Assembly: GCF_039555335.1 (NCBI RefSeq)
Contig: NC_092646.1
Coordinates: 36,391,695-36,455,694, forward strand
Direction of reading: 5' to 3'
DNA from: Amphiura filiformis
Lineage: Eukaryota > Echinodermata > Ophiuroidea > Amphilepidida > Amphiuridae
Length of the DNA stretch: 64,000 nucleotides
The stretch's first letter is position 1, and every line of letters starts with the position of its first letter. The position numbers and the translations under genes are program-made. The notes beneath the pieces were generated by a model. That model was given only the letters and a program-made list of their open reading frames with translations. It was not told the DNA's origin and did no database searches. This document shows positions 11,513 through 25,200 of this stretch, piece after piece.

Positions 11513-12258
11513 CGTCATATTACTTCCTATATCAACATATTAGGTCATGTCCTAATATTCATCCATAACTCTCTAAATCTTTCTTTCTCTCTCCCTCCTC
11601 ATTGTCTACAACCCTCCACCATATAAATGATAGGATAATGTAATATCCATTGGTGTAAAGGTGGTGTGTTCACATTCAGAACATAAGTGGTTGTGGTACC
11701 TGTAAGATAGAAAGGATCAAAGAAGATGAGTTTTTAGATGACTTATTTAATTAACCCTGCCATGCACGAATAATATTTACAAATATTTACATGCTACATT
11801 TACATAGAAAATCTTAAGTCATTTTCTGAAATAATAGAGAAATTGGGGTAAAATGTAAACGACTTGGGCTAAAAATTATTTAGAATATTATATTGGCCTT
11901 TACAAAATTAGGAATTCAGGCAAAAAACAGAAACAAGTGACATGTCTGCAACCATGTACATGCATAGAAATGAATTGAAGTTCACGAATTACAACTTGTA
12001 AATTAGAATTTAAATTCAACTAGATGTTATTCCTAGCCTAATTAGAGTTCAACAACTCCAGTTGAAATACATTAATTATTACATCCACTCTGCAGTGGGC
12101 CTATTTCATTCTATACGTATGTACTTTCCTATACCACCATGGTAAATGTTACATCTCTAATGCACAGTGTCCTCTTATGAGGACGTGAGGGCGCTATAGT
12201 AAGACACCACAATGGCGCAGTGTCCTCATTTGAGGACATATCTTTTTTTCACTATCTT

Positions 12259-12551
12259 CAGTGGCGTAGCTGCCGGCCTATTTGGGCCCCCGCCCCCTAC
12301 CCCCCTAGTGCAAGGAAAAAAGAGGAAAAAGGAGGGAAAAGAGGAAAAAGAGAGAGAGAGAGAGAGGAAGGGAGGAGAGATGGGGAATCCATACGATATG
12401 CAATACCATACGATTATTATCAATAAGCCTGGCAAAATTGTCTATTTGGGCCCCCGCCCTCTACCCCCCAAGTGCAGGAAAATTTGGTGGATTTGGGCCC
12501 CCGCCCCATACAGGCTTGCCCCCCCTGGAATAAATCCCAGCTACGCCGCTG
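12259..12551. mobile_element. hAT-like MITE with perfect 8-bp target duplication
   Basis: CAGTGGCGTAGCTGCCGG at the left and CAGCTACGCCGCTG at the right, flanked by ACTATCTT (12251-12258 and 12552-12559). The interior has TTTGGGCCCCCGCCC blocks and a purine-rich AGAGAGAGAG stretch. Same family as 758-1095. Confidence 0.82.
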
Positions 12552-12913
12552 ACTATCTTCAAGTATTCTAAAATATTTGTCACAATATAGTTGTTGCCAT
12601 TATGTTCTATAACATCTATAAATACTAATAAAAATTGTAGTCACTTTCCTACGTCATAAAACAAGAAAAAAATTTGGCTGAATCCAGGGATCATAAAAAA
12701 TAGCGCATTGCTGTGAAATCCCAATTGTAGAAATGTGCCTGGGGTAAATATAGCCTGTAGGCATTTATAAAAGCTCAGAGTGTATACTGCCCTCTTGTGA
12801 CATTGTAATGCTACATTGCACATTGATGAGGGGGTATTAATACATTTTTCATTTTGATTTATTATCCGTCCTCATATGAGGACACGGTGCGTGAAAGGTT
12901 TTTAATGTAACCT

Positions 12914-12916
12914 AAT

Positions 12917-12995
<79 letters not shown>

Positions 12996-13013
12996 TTCAT
13001 TTATTTATTTATA
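12914..13013 (-). repeat. (TTTA)n microsatellite = AATAAA ladder in the 3' flank
   Basis: About 25 TTTA units on the plus strand read as repeated AAAT on the gene strand, so each period contains AATAAA. It begins about 58 nt downstream of the stop codon of the Calx-beta gene and may act as the poly(A) signal cluster. Confidence 0.8.
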
Positions 13014-13070
13014 TATTCTTCCAATGTATCTATCTGCTTGTTAATTTATTCATATATTACATTTGTATAT

Positions 13071-13291
13071 TTATGTTATAATAATATCAATTACCCTCTG
13101 CGCATCGCCAGTAAACGGATACGGATTAACGCCGTTGTAGGGCATGAGTTGGAGCTGTGGCTGTGGCTGCAGTATGCCCTTCGGAGGATTGATAACATTG
13201 CGAAAACAGAAGAATGCAGCGAGAAACAACCCCACGATCACACCAGTTAGGGCAATTCCTCCAAGAATGATCCCGATAAGTCCTGCATTGT
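13071..13291 (-). CDS. Exon 14: transmembrane helix, short cytoplasmic tail, stop
   Basis: Acceptor TTTTTACAATAG; the frame runs to TAA at 13073-13071. AGLIGIILGGIALTGVIVG then LFLAAFFCF is a 28-residue hydrophobic helix stopped by Arg, holding two GxxxG spacings (G-IIL-G and G-VIV-G) typical of helix pairing. The 43-residue tail is rich in Pro, Gln and Asn (ILQPQPQLQLMPYNGVNPYPF). AATAAA lies 21 nt past the stop (13050-13045 on the minus strand), followed by a long AAAT repeat, which favours this as the last exon. A weak donor at GCGCAGAGG/GTAATT could instead extend the gene. Confidence 0.8.
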
Positions 13292-16200
13292 CTATTGTAA
13301 AAATGGATATAGTGACCGTGCAATTTAATCATAGACGGACCCTTGAAATCATACGGGCACATTTTAATCTTAAGACTCTGATACGTGAATTAGACAATAA
13401 TAACTGCGCACCATCTATTTTGAGGTCATTGTGTGAAATCGGAGGGTTTTGTTTTGGGCTGAGGTATAAAAGTACCGAGGCCTTAAACAAAACCCGACAA
13501 TTACCGTCGTATCTAATATTTTGAACAAATCAAAATGGCATTTTATGTTATTTTATGCCATAAAACGTTAAATATAACCAGTGTTAATCATTGTTGTAAC
13601 CTACCCTACAAAATAAATCAACCAGGCGAATAATTATAACATTCGCGCCGACAACAAGAGCTACCAATCACAGAAGCGGGCCGGCATCGCGTAGGCGTGT
13701 GCGTTGCCATAACTCGTAGCTTATACATGCACGTTCGCTCAGAAGTCATTGTTGCGCGTCCGGAGTTATTAATGACCTCGCAATTAGTGTGCGGTCAGGC
13801 AATCAATTTCTTTTGATTGGATTACAGGCTTCGCGTATATTAATGAGGTTATGAATGTCTATAATACGTCATCAAATTATAAATTTAGACCATTAATATT
13901 TTTCACACATATTTTTCCACTCATATTGACCCAAACTCGACCTGACATTTTAAGACTCGTGACTTAAATCGAGTCGAGTAGAATCATTGAAGTGTTGAGC
14001 CGAGTCATTTGGGATGTGAGACTCAAGAGTCCGAGTCATAGTGGATTGAATACGCGTGTCGACTTACGAGTCTTCGAGCCCTAAATGACTCGACTCGAGA
14101 CTCGACTTTGACGACTCAACTGGTCATAAAAAAGTAATTATTTGAAAGTGGAATATATGTAATTGAAGACCGAATTTAAAAGACTAGTTTGCGTCTGACG
14201 TCAGGGCAAAGGCGCAGCGTGATTGGATGCTAACCTGCGCAGTACGGCATTTTTGGTCTGGTTGACAGGACGTCATACGCAATCTAGTCTTTTAATTAGG
14301 TCTTTAATTATAAGAGGCCCGTGTACCTTCTTCATGTTCTTCGATGCAAATCGGTGGTTGAGGAGACCAGATAGCATAGTTGTCCGTAACAAGGTTACAC
14401 GTTAGTGTTGACATCCCTACTAATCGATAGCCAGACTTGCAACTGCAAGTTACCTGTGAACCGACGCCATGGATGTTTTTGAGTGGTACGTTACCGTTGG
14501 CTAATTGCAGGGAGGAACATGTGATTTCTGCAAAAACAAAAAATGGACCGTGACATAATTTTTTAACATTGTTAAAGATTTCTTACATTTAAAATAGAAT
14601 GGTTGACAGATAGCCTCATCCCCAGCTTTCTTTCCTCCATTAAAAGATAGATATCTACGTTGCATTGTAACTGTACTATGTATAATTATGCAGCTGAAAA
14701 AAAATAATTCGTTTCAATTTTACAAGCTAAAAGTGCTCAAAAAGGTAACCCTTTTTGTATTTTTGCTCTTCAAATGGACCTTTTTGTCTCTCAGGTGAGA
14801 ACTGGTTTGAAAACAACATCATGTGACTCCTTTTGAATACGACGTGTCTTTTACATTGAATAGTTAAGGGTAGGCGAGGTATTGTTGGTCGAAGCAGCCA
14901 AAAAAAAAATCGATTTTTATTAACTAAATTAATATATTACTAAAAAATACCACCTTGCTGTTTTGCAAAAGTTCATTCTACAAATCATATACTTTGAAAA
15001 CTTGCTTGATTTATTATTGTGAATGAGTTATGTACGTTTTACAAAAGTGTTGCTGTTTCAGCCCTCTTTACTACATAACTCAAGAACCACAGGACCTACA
15101 AAAGTATATCTGTGATATTTGAATTCTTCTACACATTCGCTTTGAAATGATCAATCCATTTTTTGCCAAGGCTCACTAACATTCGCAAGATGCTGTGAAC
15201 TACCAAATCGCATAAAATAGTTGCTAACCTTAAGTCACTTGAATATTCAGCGGCTCAGGGCTAAGGATAGATAATGCCCCCAAAGAATACACAATGACGC
15301 ACCTCCCCCAATTCGTAAAACAATTGCGCGCGGAGCGCACGACAATTTGCACAAATAGGGCCTACCACTTATTGATTTTGTTTATAATGAAGGTGAACAT
15401 TGAACTTTCAAATAATCTTGCGCGCAAAAATTTTGACTTTCATCGATTGGAGAGGGCGCAGAATCGATGCTAAATTGGTCAATTGGTGTCCCCCCTAAGG
15501 TGGCGCCCAGGGCACGTTCCCCCACGTTTCTCCCTCCCCGTAGCTACGTCACTGTGTATCTTGAAGTTGTCACCAGCACGTTTGAATTTACATTTGAGAT
15601 ACATCAATATACTATTGTCAATTGCAAAATTAAAAAGCAAAATATGATAACGAAATAACGTTACTTACGAGTTTGGCAACGGTAACCAGCATATCCTGTT
15701 TGGCAAACACAGTTGTTACCTTCAGCGCATACACCATTAACACAAACCGGATCACAGGATATTCCCTCTACTGTAACAGATATCATATACAAATAATACT
15801 ACCAGGAGAGGTAGAGGTTCTGGTGGAAACTATGGGTCCTTGGCGAGATCAATGGTATCATTTATAGTACAATGGATCTTACCAAGGGACCACAGTTTTA
15901 ACCAGAATCTCGAAAAAAGGCAGTATATATTTGTTTTATTTACTTCATTAATATATTCTCCGTTCACCGAAGGAGCCAATTTCTCGACCCTAAAAATATG
16001 GATATAGGCACCAAAATCAAACGTCTATGAGTTTCACAGACTGAGTTATGATCAAAAATAATATTATTTGATGTCAGATTTCAAAATGGCCGCCACCATA
16101 CAAAGATGTAAAATTATTTGATCATTATATGATTTACCGAATACAAAAAAATGTGGTTTGCAAGAATCTACCCAAAACGCGCACTCATCTTCATTTTTAC

Positions 16201-19200
16201 ACACAAGTATATTAAACAGTTCAAAAACAACTAGTTTTTTGACCTTAGCTTTCGGCTAGCGCTAAGCCTTCAACGGAGGTGCTAGGTGATAAAAAAACTA
16301 GAAAAACTACTGTGATGTGAGGAAATATTACTATACGTGCGGAAGTTTTTTTTTATGTTTAGGCCCAGTGGTTTGAACACAAGGGTATGTACTGCAAACA
16401 GGCTAACTGTTCCATCACAAAGAGAGCGGCCATATGGATGTCATCAAAAGTACTATTTACGACTTGGAGTTCCTACTTACGGCAAAATATTCTTTATGAC
16501 TTACAGGTACTATTGCTACTGATGGTAGAGATATTTGTGGTCATGTGATCCAGAAAGTGCAGTTTTCAAACCCAAAGTTTTACAAAATAACAAACAAACA
16601 CAAATTTCGACCGGCACACAACCCGACAAAAAGTAGTAAGGGAATGTCGAGGCGCTGTATTTGAACCTATGCCCTTCTAATCACGAGACTAATGTTAATT
16701 ATTAGAATGTAATATATGACTTACGATCATTAGATACAATCACAACTGTTACTCGATCAGGAAATCGAATTTGGCCATTATTGTTGATTCCGTCATTCGG
16801 TTGCAGAACCAGTGAGAATTTCTCATCCTTTTCATACAAGCTGTCATCAGTTGCACAGACTCGAAGTGTGTGTGAATCTTCATTGTTTTCAAACTGTATG
16901 GCGGGAGAAATGCCCTGAATTGCATAGTCGCTGGTATCGGCACTTGATGGTCCCGGGGTTGATGGTTCAGCAGTGACACCTGTGAAAAACCAAGACAAGT
17001 TGTAGTTTGCTTTAGTGAATCACCAAATACATGCGTACATACGAAATGCGTAACTGGATCTTTATGAGAAACATTATCCCCTGTGAGGATGGTTTGGACA
17101 GAGGTGCCATATTTTTAACAACCTCATCCCGCTGAGCTGAAAAGGAAGCACCAGACTTTTAATGTTTTGTTATATTCAGTAAGGTTACAGTTAGCCATAT
17201 CCTTTATACTGAATGCTACAAAACACCAGAGCCTGGGTGCCAGTGGCGTAGCCAAGTGGAGGAGGCAATGATTGGCAGCTTCCACCTGTGAGAAGTCATA
17301 CAACTTCGCATGATGACCCTGGCTTACTACCAGACTAACCCCTCAGTTGTCGCGTCAACGTACTGTGTTGACAGGTGAAAAAAATTTCGGGCACATTCTG
17401 TGTCAGTCTATCTAAGACTGCAGTTGGCTCTAATTTGACTGTGTTGTTTTTGATCTAGTACTCCCAACCCCGGGCTCCCAACGGGACTCCCAACAACTAC
17501 GCGGACGTTTGCTCCGATAGGAAGTCGCCAAGTCCCTCGCGAATATGAATCCAGCACGATACGAGAGGTAAGGTTTTGAAACCCCTGAGCACTACCTGCC
17601 GATCTAACATTGCCTCTGATTGGTTAATTACATGATATCATTACTTCAATCACCAATCAGAATGGAGCTTTGCAAGTATTTCACCCCACTATTTTTGCGT
17701 GGTGAAATTATTCTAACAATGTTGATGATTGGTCCAATTGATAATGAAAACTTTTTGGCCAATCGGCAGGTAGTTCTTATGGGTTAAGTCGTCACTGAAA
17801 GCTATGCGTTTTTTTAGTCGTTACTAGCTAGCATCGTCGAGCTGATTGAATTCAATTTAAAGATTAAATTCATAGTTCACAGATGTACTGTAAGCTGTTC
17901 TGTTTACCACTCGTTGCTCAGCAACGCGGCTCTCTTCTTCAGATTGTATTGCCTATCGTCTCTGTTCACGGTCGTGCTTGATTTTCTATGCTTCTTTAAT
18001 CCAAAGTTTTATATTTCGTTAATCTTCTGAGCAACGAGTGGCAAACTGGAGGTGGTCACAACAACATTAGTGTTAATAAATAAATCGATAGATTTCAAAA
18101 CGTCCACAGAAAGTGCTGTTTTATTGGACTAGAACTATGAAATTCGTTTTAATTTTAATAGTCCTGATGACCATGTTCAGTAATCTATTTACTGCGTGCA
18201 TGCCATGATGTAGATTAGAATGTGGTGATTACTTACGAACGGACGTGGCTTTATCCAGGTACCCACATCTGAGAATTTTTACTTCAGTGCATTGACCCTC
18301 CTCTACTCGGGCAAATATTCCTTCAAAATAGAACTGATCTATAAGTGCAAAGATAAAACTAGATCTGGTTACAGATCTGGACCTAGCCGGGGCCGGAAAT
18401 GCCAGTCTTAACTTAAAGTTTGACCTTTGACCGGCTATTATGGACATCTCACATAATGGTGCATCACTGTAGCATGTAGGGGCTTTATCCGTCTTCCACA
18501 GGCTGAGATACAGCTACTTTTCCGTAATTTTAAACTTTTTTTTGCAAATTTTTCGTTTTGAACTCCTTAATGACCTTTTACCCCAATATAAAAAAACCCT
18601 TATATACACCGAGAAAATGCATAGTTACAGTTTAAATAAAAAAAATCTACTATGCTTAGAAAAAAAAAAAAAAATTCTTGAAGTTATTTAGCTTAAAACC
18701 GGAAATGACGTCTAAATGACCTTTGACCAAAAAATAAAAATACCGTGCATACATCGGGTAACACTAATGCATATATGAAGTTTATATCACTCTGGTCTGG
18801 TCACGTTTTGAGATATAAAAAATGAACATATTTGATGATTTTGGTTTTGACCGGAAGCAACCCCTTAATGACCTTTGACCCCAAAACTGTAGACACCCTT
18901 AAGACCCTGGTTAGTAGCAATGCATGTGTGCTAATGACAACACTCTGCTATGTAATTTGTAAAGACAGTGATTTTTTGAATATTTTTAGCATTCTGACCG
19001 GAAATGACCCCTTAATGACCTTTGACCCCTTATATGTGAACACCCTATAGACACCAACCAAAGTCAAGTAACATGACCAAAGCATGTCACCATCACATGT
19101 AATTTGTGGAAGAAGAAGCATTTTGAAGATATTTGGTTTTATCCGGAAATGACCCCTTAATGACCTTTTGACCCCAAATCTGTGAACACCCTATAGACAC

Positions 19201-22200
19201 TGGATATAGACAATGCATATGTGCAAGTGACGTCATTGTACGATGTAACATGTAAGAGAAGAAGCATTTTGAAATTTGTTGCCAGAAAGAAGAAAGAACT
19301 AGATCTGGCTACAGATCTGGACCTAGCCGGGGCCGGAAATGCCAGTCTTAAAGTTTGACCTTTGACCGGCTATTATTTGATGTCAGTGATTGATATTATG
19401 GACATCTCACACCATTAATGGTGCATCACTGTAGCATGTAGGGGCTTCATCCGTCTTCCATAGGCTGAGATACAGCTACTTTTCCGTAATTTTAAACATT
19501 TTTTTGCAAATTTGATGTTTTGACCTTCTTAATGACCTTTGACCCCAATATAAAAAAAACCTCATATACACCGAGAAAATGCATTGTTACAGTTTAAAAA
19601 AAAAAAATCTACTATGCTTAGTTATGGAGATAAAAATTCTTGAAGTTATTTAGCTTCAAACCGGAAATGACGTCTAAATGACCTTTGACCAAAATAATAA
19701 AAATACCGTGCATACATCGAGTAACACTAATGCATATATGAAGTTTATGTCACTCTGGTCTGGTTACGTTTTGAGATAAAAAAAAAAGAACATATTTGAC
19801 GATTTTTTTTTTTTTATCGGAAGTGACCCCTTAATGACCTTTGACCTCAAAACTGTGGACACCCCAAAGACCCTGGTTAGTAGCAATGCATGTGTGCTAA
19901 TGACAACACTCTGCTATGTATTTTGTAAAAACAGTGATTTTTTGAATATTTTTAGCTTTCAGACCGGAAATGGCCCCTTTAATGACCTTTGACACCATAT
20001 CTGTGAACACCCTATAGACACCGTTCAAAGTCAAGTCACATGTCCTAAGCATGTTACCATCACATGTAATTTGTGGAAGAAGAAGCATTTTGAACATATT
20101 TGGTTTTATACCGGAAATGACCCCTTAATGACCTTTGCCCCCAAATCTGTGAACACCCTATAGACACTGGATATAGCCGATGCATATGTGCAAGTGACGT
20201 CATTGTAGGATGTAACATGTAAGAGAAGAAGCATTTTGAAATTTGTTGCCAGAAGAAGAAGAAAGAAGAAGAAAGAAGAAAGATCCGATAGCATCACAAG
20301 ACCTAGCCGGTGTCCCGGCTAGGTAAAGAAGAAAGAAAGATCCGGTAGCATTTCAAGACCTAGCCGGTGTCCCGGCTAGGTAACAATAAATACAATTTAT
20401 CATGTATTTTAAAGCAAAACATCAAAGGTATCGGCTTGCTTGTATTGTTGATACTACATGTACTAGGGCCTTTGAAATACCTCTTGTGAATCATTCTGTT
20501 GCTGTTTTATGCAATAAATTGTGAACACAGGCTACACTGTAAAAATCAACGCTACAACGCGTTGTAGTGTGTTTTTAAAACGATGGTGCTAAACCAGCAT
20601 TTACACTATTATTATTAACACAACGTAGTGTTAATATGAACGTTGATGTGTTAGAACTAAGAAAGAATTCTGACGGTTTGCCGTTATTTCACGTCATATA
20701 AACACAGTGTTCATAATATGAAATCTTTTAACACTATACAGGCTGAGTCAAAAGAAGTAAACTCATGTTTGAGGGGCTGTAACTCGAGATCTGAAGGGAA
20801 TCTGCTAGAAATAAATAATAAATACAAAAATGAATTGTTGCAATTGCTCACAGCAAACTCAAGTTATATTCATTTGAATACAACCACCCATTTTTGTAGC
20901 TGCACACGGTTTCACTTCCCAAGTAGGGGCCTACCTAATTATATGTATTGTATATGTATATGTATTATATGTATTCAAATGCAAATAAAGTTCTGTGGCA
21001 GGTGTGGTTTCGATCAATAATTCCTAAATGTTAAAGGGCTCTTTTTAATATGAATTTTACCTCATTGCACTACCTTATAATAAAACGGGCCAAATAACAA
21101 CATGGCACCACAATTTACCGCACGGGAGCGCACGTTTCTGTCGACGAAGTATCATGAAACTAAGAGTCTCAGCGTCTTTTTCATGTCCAATTTCCTATAG
21201 CTAACCGGGTTTCATGTAAGGGAGCTTTATATAAGAATGTGAACAAGCTCAATGTGCATGGGACACTAAGGAACAGACTGTCGGAAGCTTCAGACAGACC
21301 ACGAACTGCTAGATCACAAGTGAACATTACTAGAGTTAGACATGCGTTACAGCAAGACCAAAGATTAGCTCAATCCTTTACCCAACATTCCCCAATCAAG
21401 CTTCTGCCGGTTCGTTCGTAAAGACTTGAATTGGTATCCCTACAAACTATAGTACCGTCATGGACTTTGTTGAATATTAATTAAAAGCAAGAGTTGTCTT
21501 TTCAACAATAAATCCTGTTAGCACTTTGCTGATTCGTCGAAATTGAAATGGATGAAAATCAATCAGCCGTGTGCAGCTACAAAATGGGTGGTTGTATTCA
21601 AATGAGTATAACTTTAGTTTGCTGTGAGCAATTGCAACAATTCTTTTATTTATTTAGACGTGTAAAATTCGCTCTTTCCAGTGGTATTTTCATTTTTAGC
21701 AGATTCTTTGTAGACCTCGAGTTACAGCCCCTCAAACATGAGTTTACTTCTTTTTGACCATTGAATGTGGTACGGGAAACCCGTTCATAAAGGAATCGCC
21801 ATTTTGATATTTGTCTTTAAGCGAGCTGATCTGTCTGGATCGGACGGGTGAATTATATGTATTAAACGGTGATAAAATGTAAATTCATCTATGTTTGCAC
21901 GGCAGATAATGAATATATTAATCCAAAGATTTAGATGAATATTATTTTGTATCATGCATGTAGTACTGGCATGGTAAAAATGGGAAAGATCACGGTAATA
22001 TTATGTGTGTAGAGTAAGCTTATCATGACATAATAATAAGCTTATGTGTGTGAGAAGGCAAATGTTATTCAACTGCATCTCTGAATTATTATATCCATTT
22101 TCTATAATGAAATCACGGTTGTTTGATGTGATCATTTATTAGTTTTTTTTTTAACAAAACATCATGTACAACCCAATTTTTAGGCTTAAACAGCTTAAAG

Positions 22201-25200
22201 CGGTCAATATTAATGTATACAGATGCTTTTGAATCATTTTCAATTTTAATTTCCCCTTATTTACAACATTATTCACTTTCACAGCATTTTTTAAAGCTTT
22301 TTCGGATATTAAATGTATCTATGTATTTATGAAAAGATTGGTGGCGCTATTTAGATACTGGAAATTACTCTTTCAGGCTTTAAATAATAATAATTCCATG
22401 TATTTTTGATGAAATATGTTTACAAAATTTCTTTGGTGCTTGTTTCATCTATCCCACCTGTTTAAATGGCAGTATTGATTACCTACCCCTTGCAAATTAA
22501 GAAATATGATTTATAATAAATAGCGCCATCTATAGTTTGCATTTTCTTAATAATGAAGCCAATTCTATATACATCAAACAACCGTGAAATATAGATGGTT
22601 TACTTTCTATCACCATTTGGTACCTGTAGGCCTACATCGATCCGTCGGATCAGACTCATAAAATCTGAAAATGACGATCACGGAATGATGATGAAATTAT
22701 TAACATGTATATATGTTAATTAATATGAATGGCCAAGTGGACCAAAAAACGTGTAAGATTATACGTGTAACTTTTATTCGTGTAAGATTGTATCTTATAC
22801 GTGTAAGATTGCATCTTATACGTGTTAGATCTCATCTTATACGTCTTAGAATCTGGCGGGTTGCTTAAATTGACGAATCATACCATATTTAAACCCTAAA
22901 CAACCAATCATCTTACGCGTATTCATCTTCGACCAATGAAATCTCGCTATAGCATTTCTTACACGCGTAATATTTGCCTATTAGGGATGGACGGTATTCC
23001 AATTTGACTAGTACATTAGACGAGCATCGAATAATCTCAGCCTCCATATCAATATGTCCCACGGTAGATTTCGCAAACGTGATAATTTTACTTCCACCAC
23101 TTGAAATTATTCGATATTGAGTACAAATTGACTCCAGATAACTGAAAAAGGTAACCAGAAAGTGAGATAAATCGGACGGTTCAACAATCCGAACAATTCC
23201 TGACAGAGTTTCGGCATACAATACATGCCATTGTAGCACTCATAAAAATTTAGGAAATGCCTTGTTTACTATGTTTGCTACGAGCTCTACTTATCCTCGG
23301 TACGCCGCCACTAATATCGCGTAACGTCCATCACTAAATTCAAATTCTTACACGTATATGAAGTCGTGGGTGTTACAAATCTAAAAACGTCTTCAAATAT
23401 TATTGGTCGAAGTTTGCAACGCGTAAGATGATTGGTTGTTTGTGATTTCTTACTATGTGACTCGTCAATTTAAGAATCCCACTTCATTCTTACACTTGTA
23501 AGATGCAACCTTACACGTGTAAGATGCAATCTTATACGTATAAGATGCAACCTTACACGTGTAACCTTACACGTTTATCTTACACGTTTTTGGACCACTT
23601 GGCCATTCATAAATTAAGTGTTATCCATCGTGTTAAAAATGGCGTTGAAATATGAATGCCACAACGTGTTATAAACAATAAATATTAACACTTCAACGTG
23701 TTAAAAACAAGAGACATTATTAACACTTTAACATTATAAATGAAGTGTTATCCTAAACGTGTTAAAAATAAACTAATTACCTTGCGCTCAGCATGGGGAT
23801 GACCTGGCAAGATTTCTCACAGGTTGGCAGCTCTTCACCCTGTGACATCATAGTTGACTATGTGTCGACGCTGGCGGCAGCGTCATTTTTCTGCTAAACA
23901 TTATTCATGAGGTCCGCCATGTTTTTAAATGACGTCATCATAACTAAGTCTTTATAGCAATACGCTAAATGATGTATCCCCCTATGTGGCAGCGTCATTT
24001 TCTGCTTCAAATAACGTTTGACCTTTCAAATGCGCTTGCTGGCCCTGCGTTGTTACACAAAGTATGCATTACGCTGTCCACACATTTTTGTATTCAACAT
24101 TGTGTATGAGTTATAAGGGTCTCGTATTAGTAATTATAATTCAAACCATCGTTTACCGTCATCATCTTTGATAAACACTGTCGCATCCTTTGAACAAATG
24201 TCCACATTATCTACAGCATTCGACAGCTTGTTAAGACTCAATTGGAAGCATTCATCGGTCTCTTTGTTTTCGTCGTTGACGATCACAATGGGTACTGTGA
24301 CAGAGGTCTGACCTGATCCAAATGAAATTGGGTAGTTTTGTAACGCATTGTAATCCTGTCTTGATTTCGCATCTACATCAGCTGTGGTAAGACCTGTGAT
24401 AATAAAAGTATATTTTTGGTTGCATTTACTTTTCTTTAACAGTCTAAGAGATGCTCTGAGGAAGACGCCAGAAAACTCAACCGCAGGCGCCTTGCCAAAA
24501 TTGGCAATTTATCCGCCGGCTTAACAGCGGTATAATTTTGCTAAAAATAGAAACCAAGTCCAATCACCGGTTTTGCCAGGGACGAGGTAAGAGGCTTAAA
24601 AATACAATATTTGCCTGTTGTTTTTTTTGTCACTGAACACAGTCAAATACTATACAGGTGTCTTTGTTTTACTTATTTTACAACATGAAACTGTAAATTG
24701 TACTGTTATTTGGTCTTTATTTCGTCGAAATATAAATATATTTCAACTTAGACGAAATTTGTAAGTTTGAATGGCCTGTGGAAATGATAAATTTCTTGAC
24801 GAGTGAAATTGACATCAACGTATCATTTCGCTAGATACATGAAGACCTGAGCGCAAAGAAGACCGTAAGTCCACTTGGCCCCTCAACATGTATACACTAA
24901 AGTTGCGTATAGTTTCGTATAGTTTTGTAATGTTTTATACATGTTCAGGGGCCAAAACAAATCTTTCACAACATTTCATGATGTTTTCACCCTGGAACAT
25001 GTATTAAACATTATAAACCCCAAGAAACTATACGTAACTTTAGTGTATACATGTTGAGGGGCCAAGTGGACTTATGGTCTTCTTGCGCTCAGGTCTTCAA
25101 ATGAACTTTGTGGTGATAATTGATTTATGCTATTACATTTGGCATAAGAATAAGACAGACTTCATGAAGGTCGTTAATATTCACCAACCCTACCGTCCGT

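Larger units (their letters stand above)
681..13070. other. Gene-poor 12.4 kb between the CUB exon and the Calx-beta gene
   Basis: No supported exon was found. The stretch holds the hAT-like MITEs (758-1095, 12259-12551), the AACGTTTT fold-back (1760-2436), the GGCATCCTT elements (3833-4745, 6668-7499), two TIR MITEs (4157-4410, 4850-5191), TCGAA-rich and GCGTAA-rich degenerate repeats, a Penelope remnant (9402-10085), the palindromic array (10095-11040) and the GCGCAAGAAGACC fold-back (11266-11512). 2470-2700 holds an AT-rich sequence with a 73-codon frame that looks repeat-derived; 2700-3780, 5192-5570 and 7500-7985 show nothing I can name. Confidence 0.6.

Noticed and set aside
16749-16979. 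Alternative minus-strand frame MSLLNHQPRDHQVPIPATMQ
   Set aside because: It overlaps exon 11 in another frame; the Calx-beta frame fits the splice phases.
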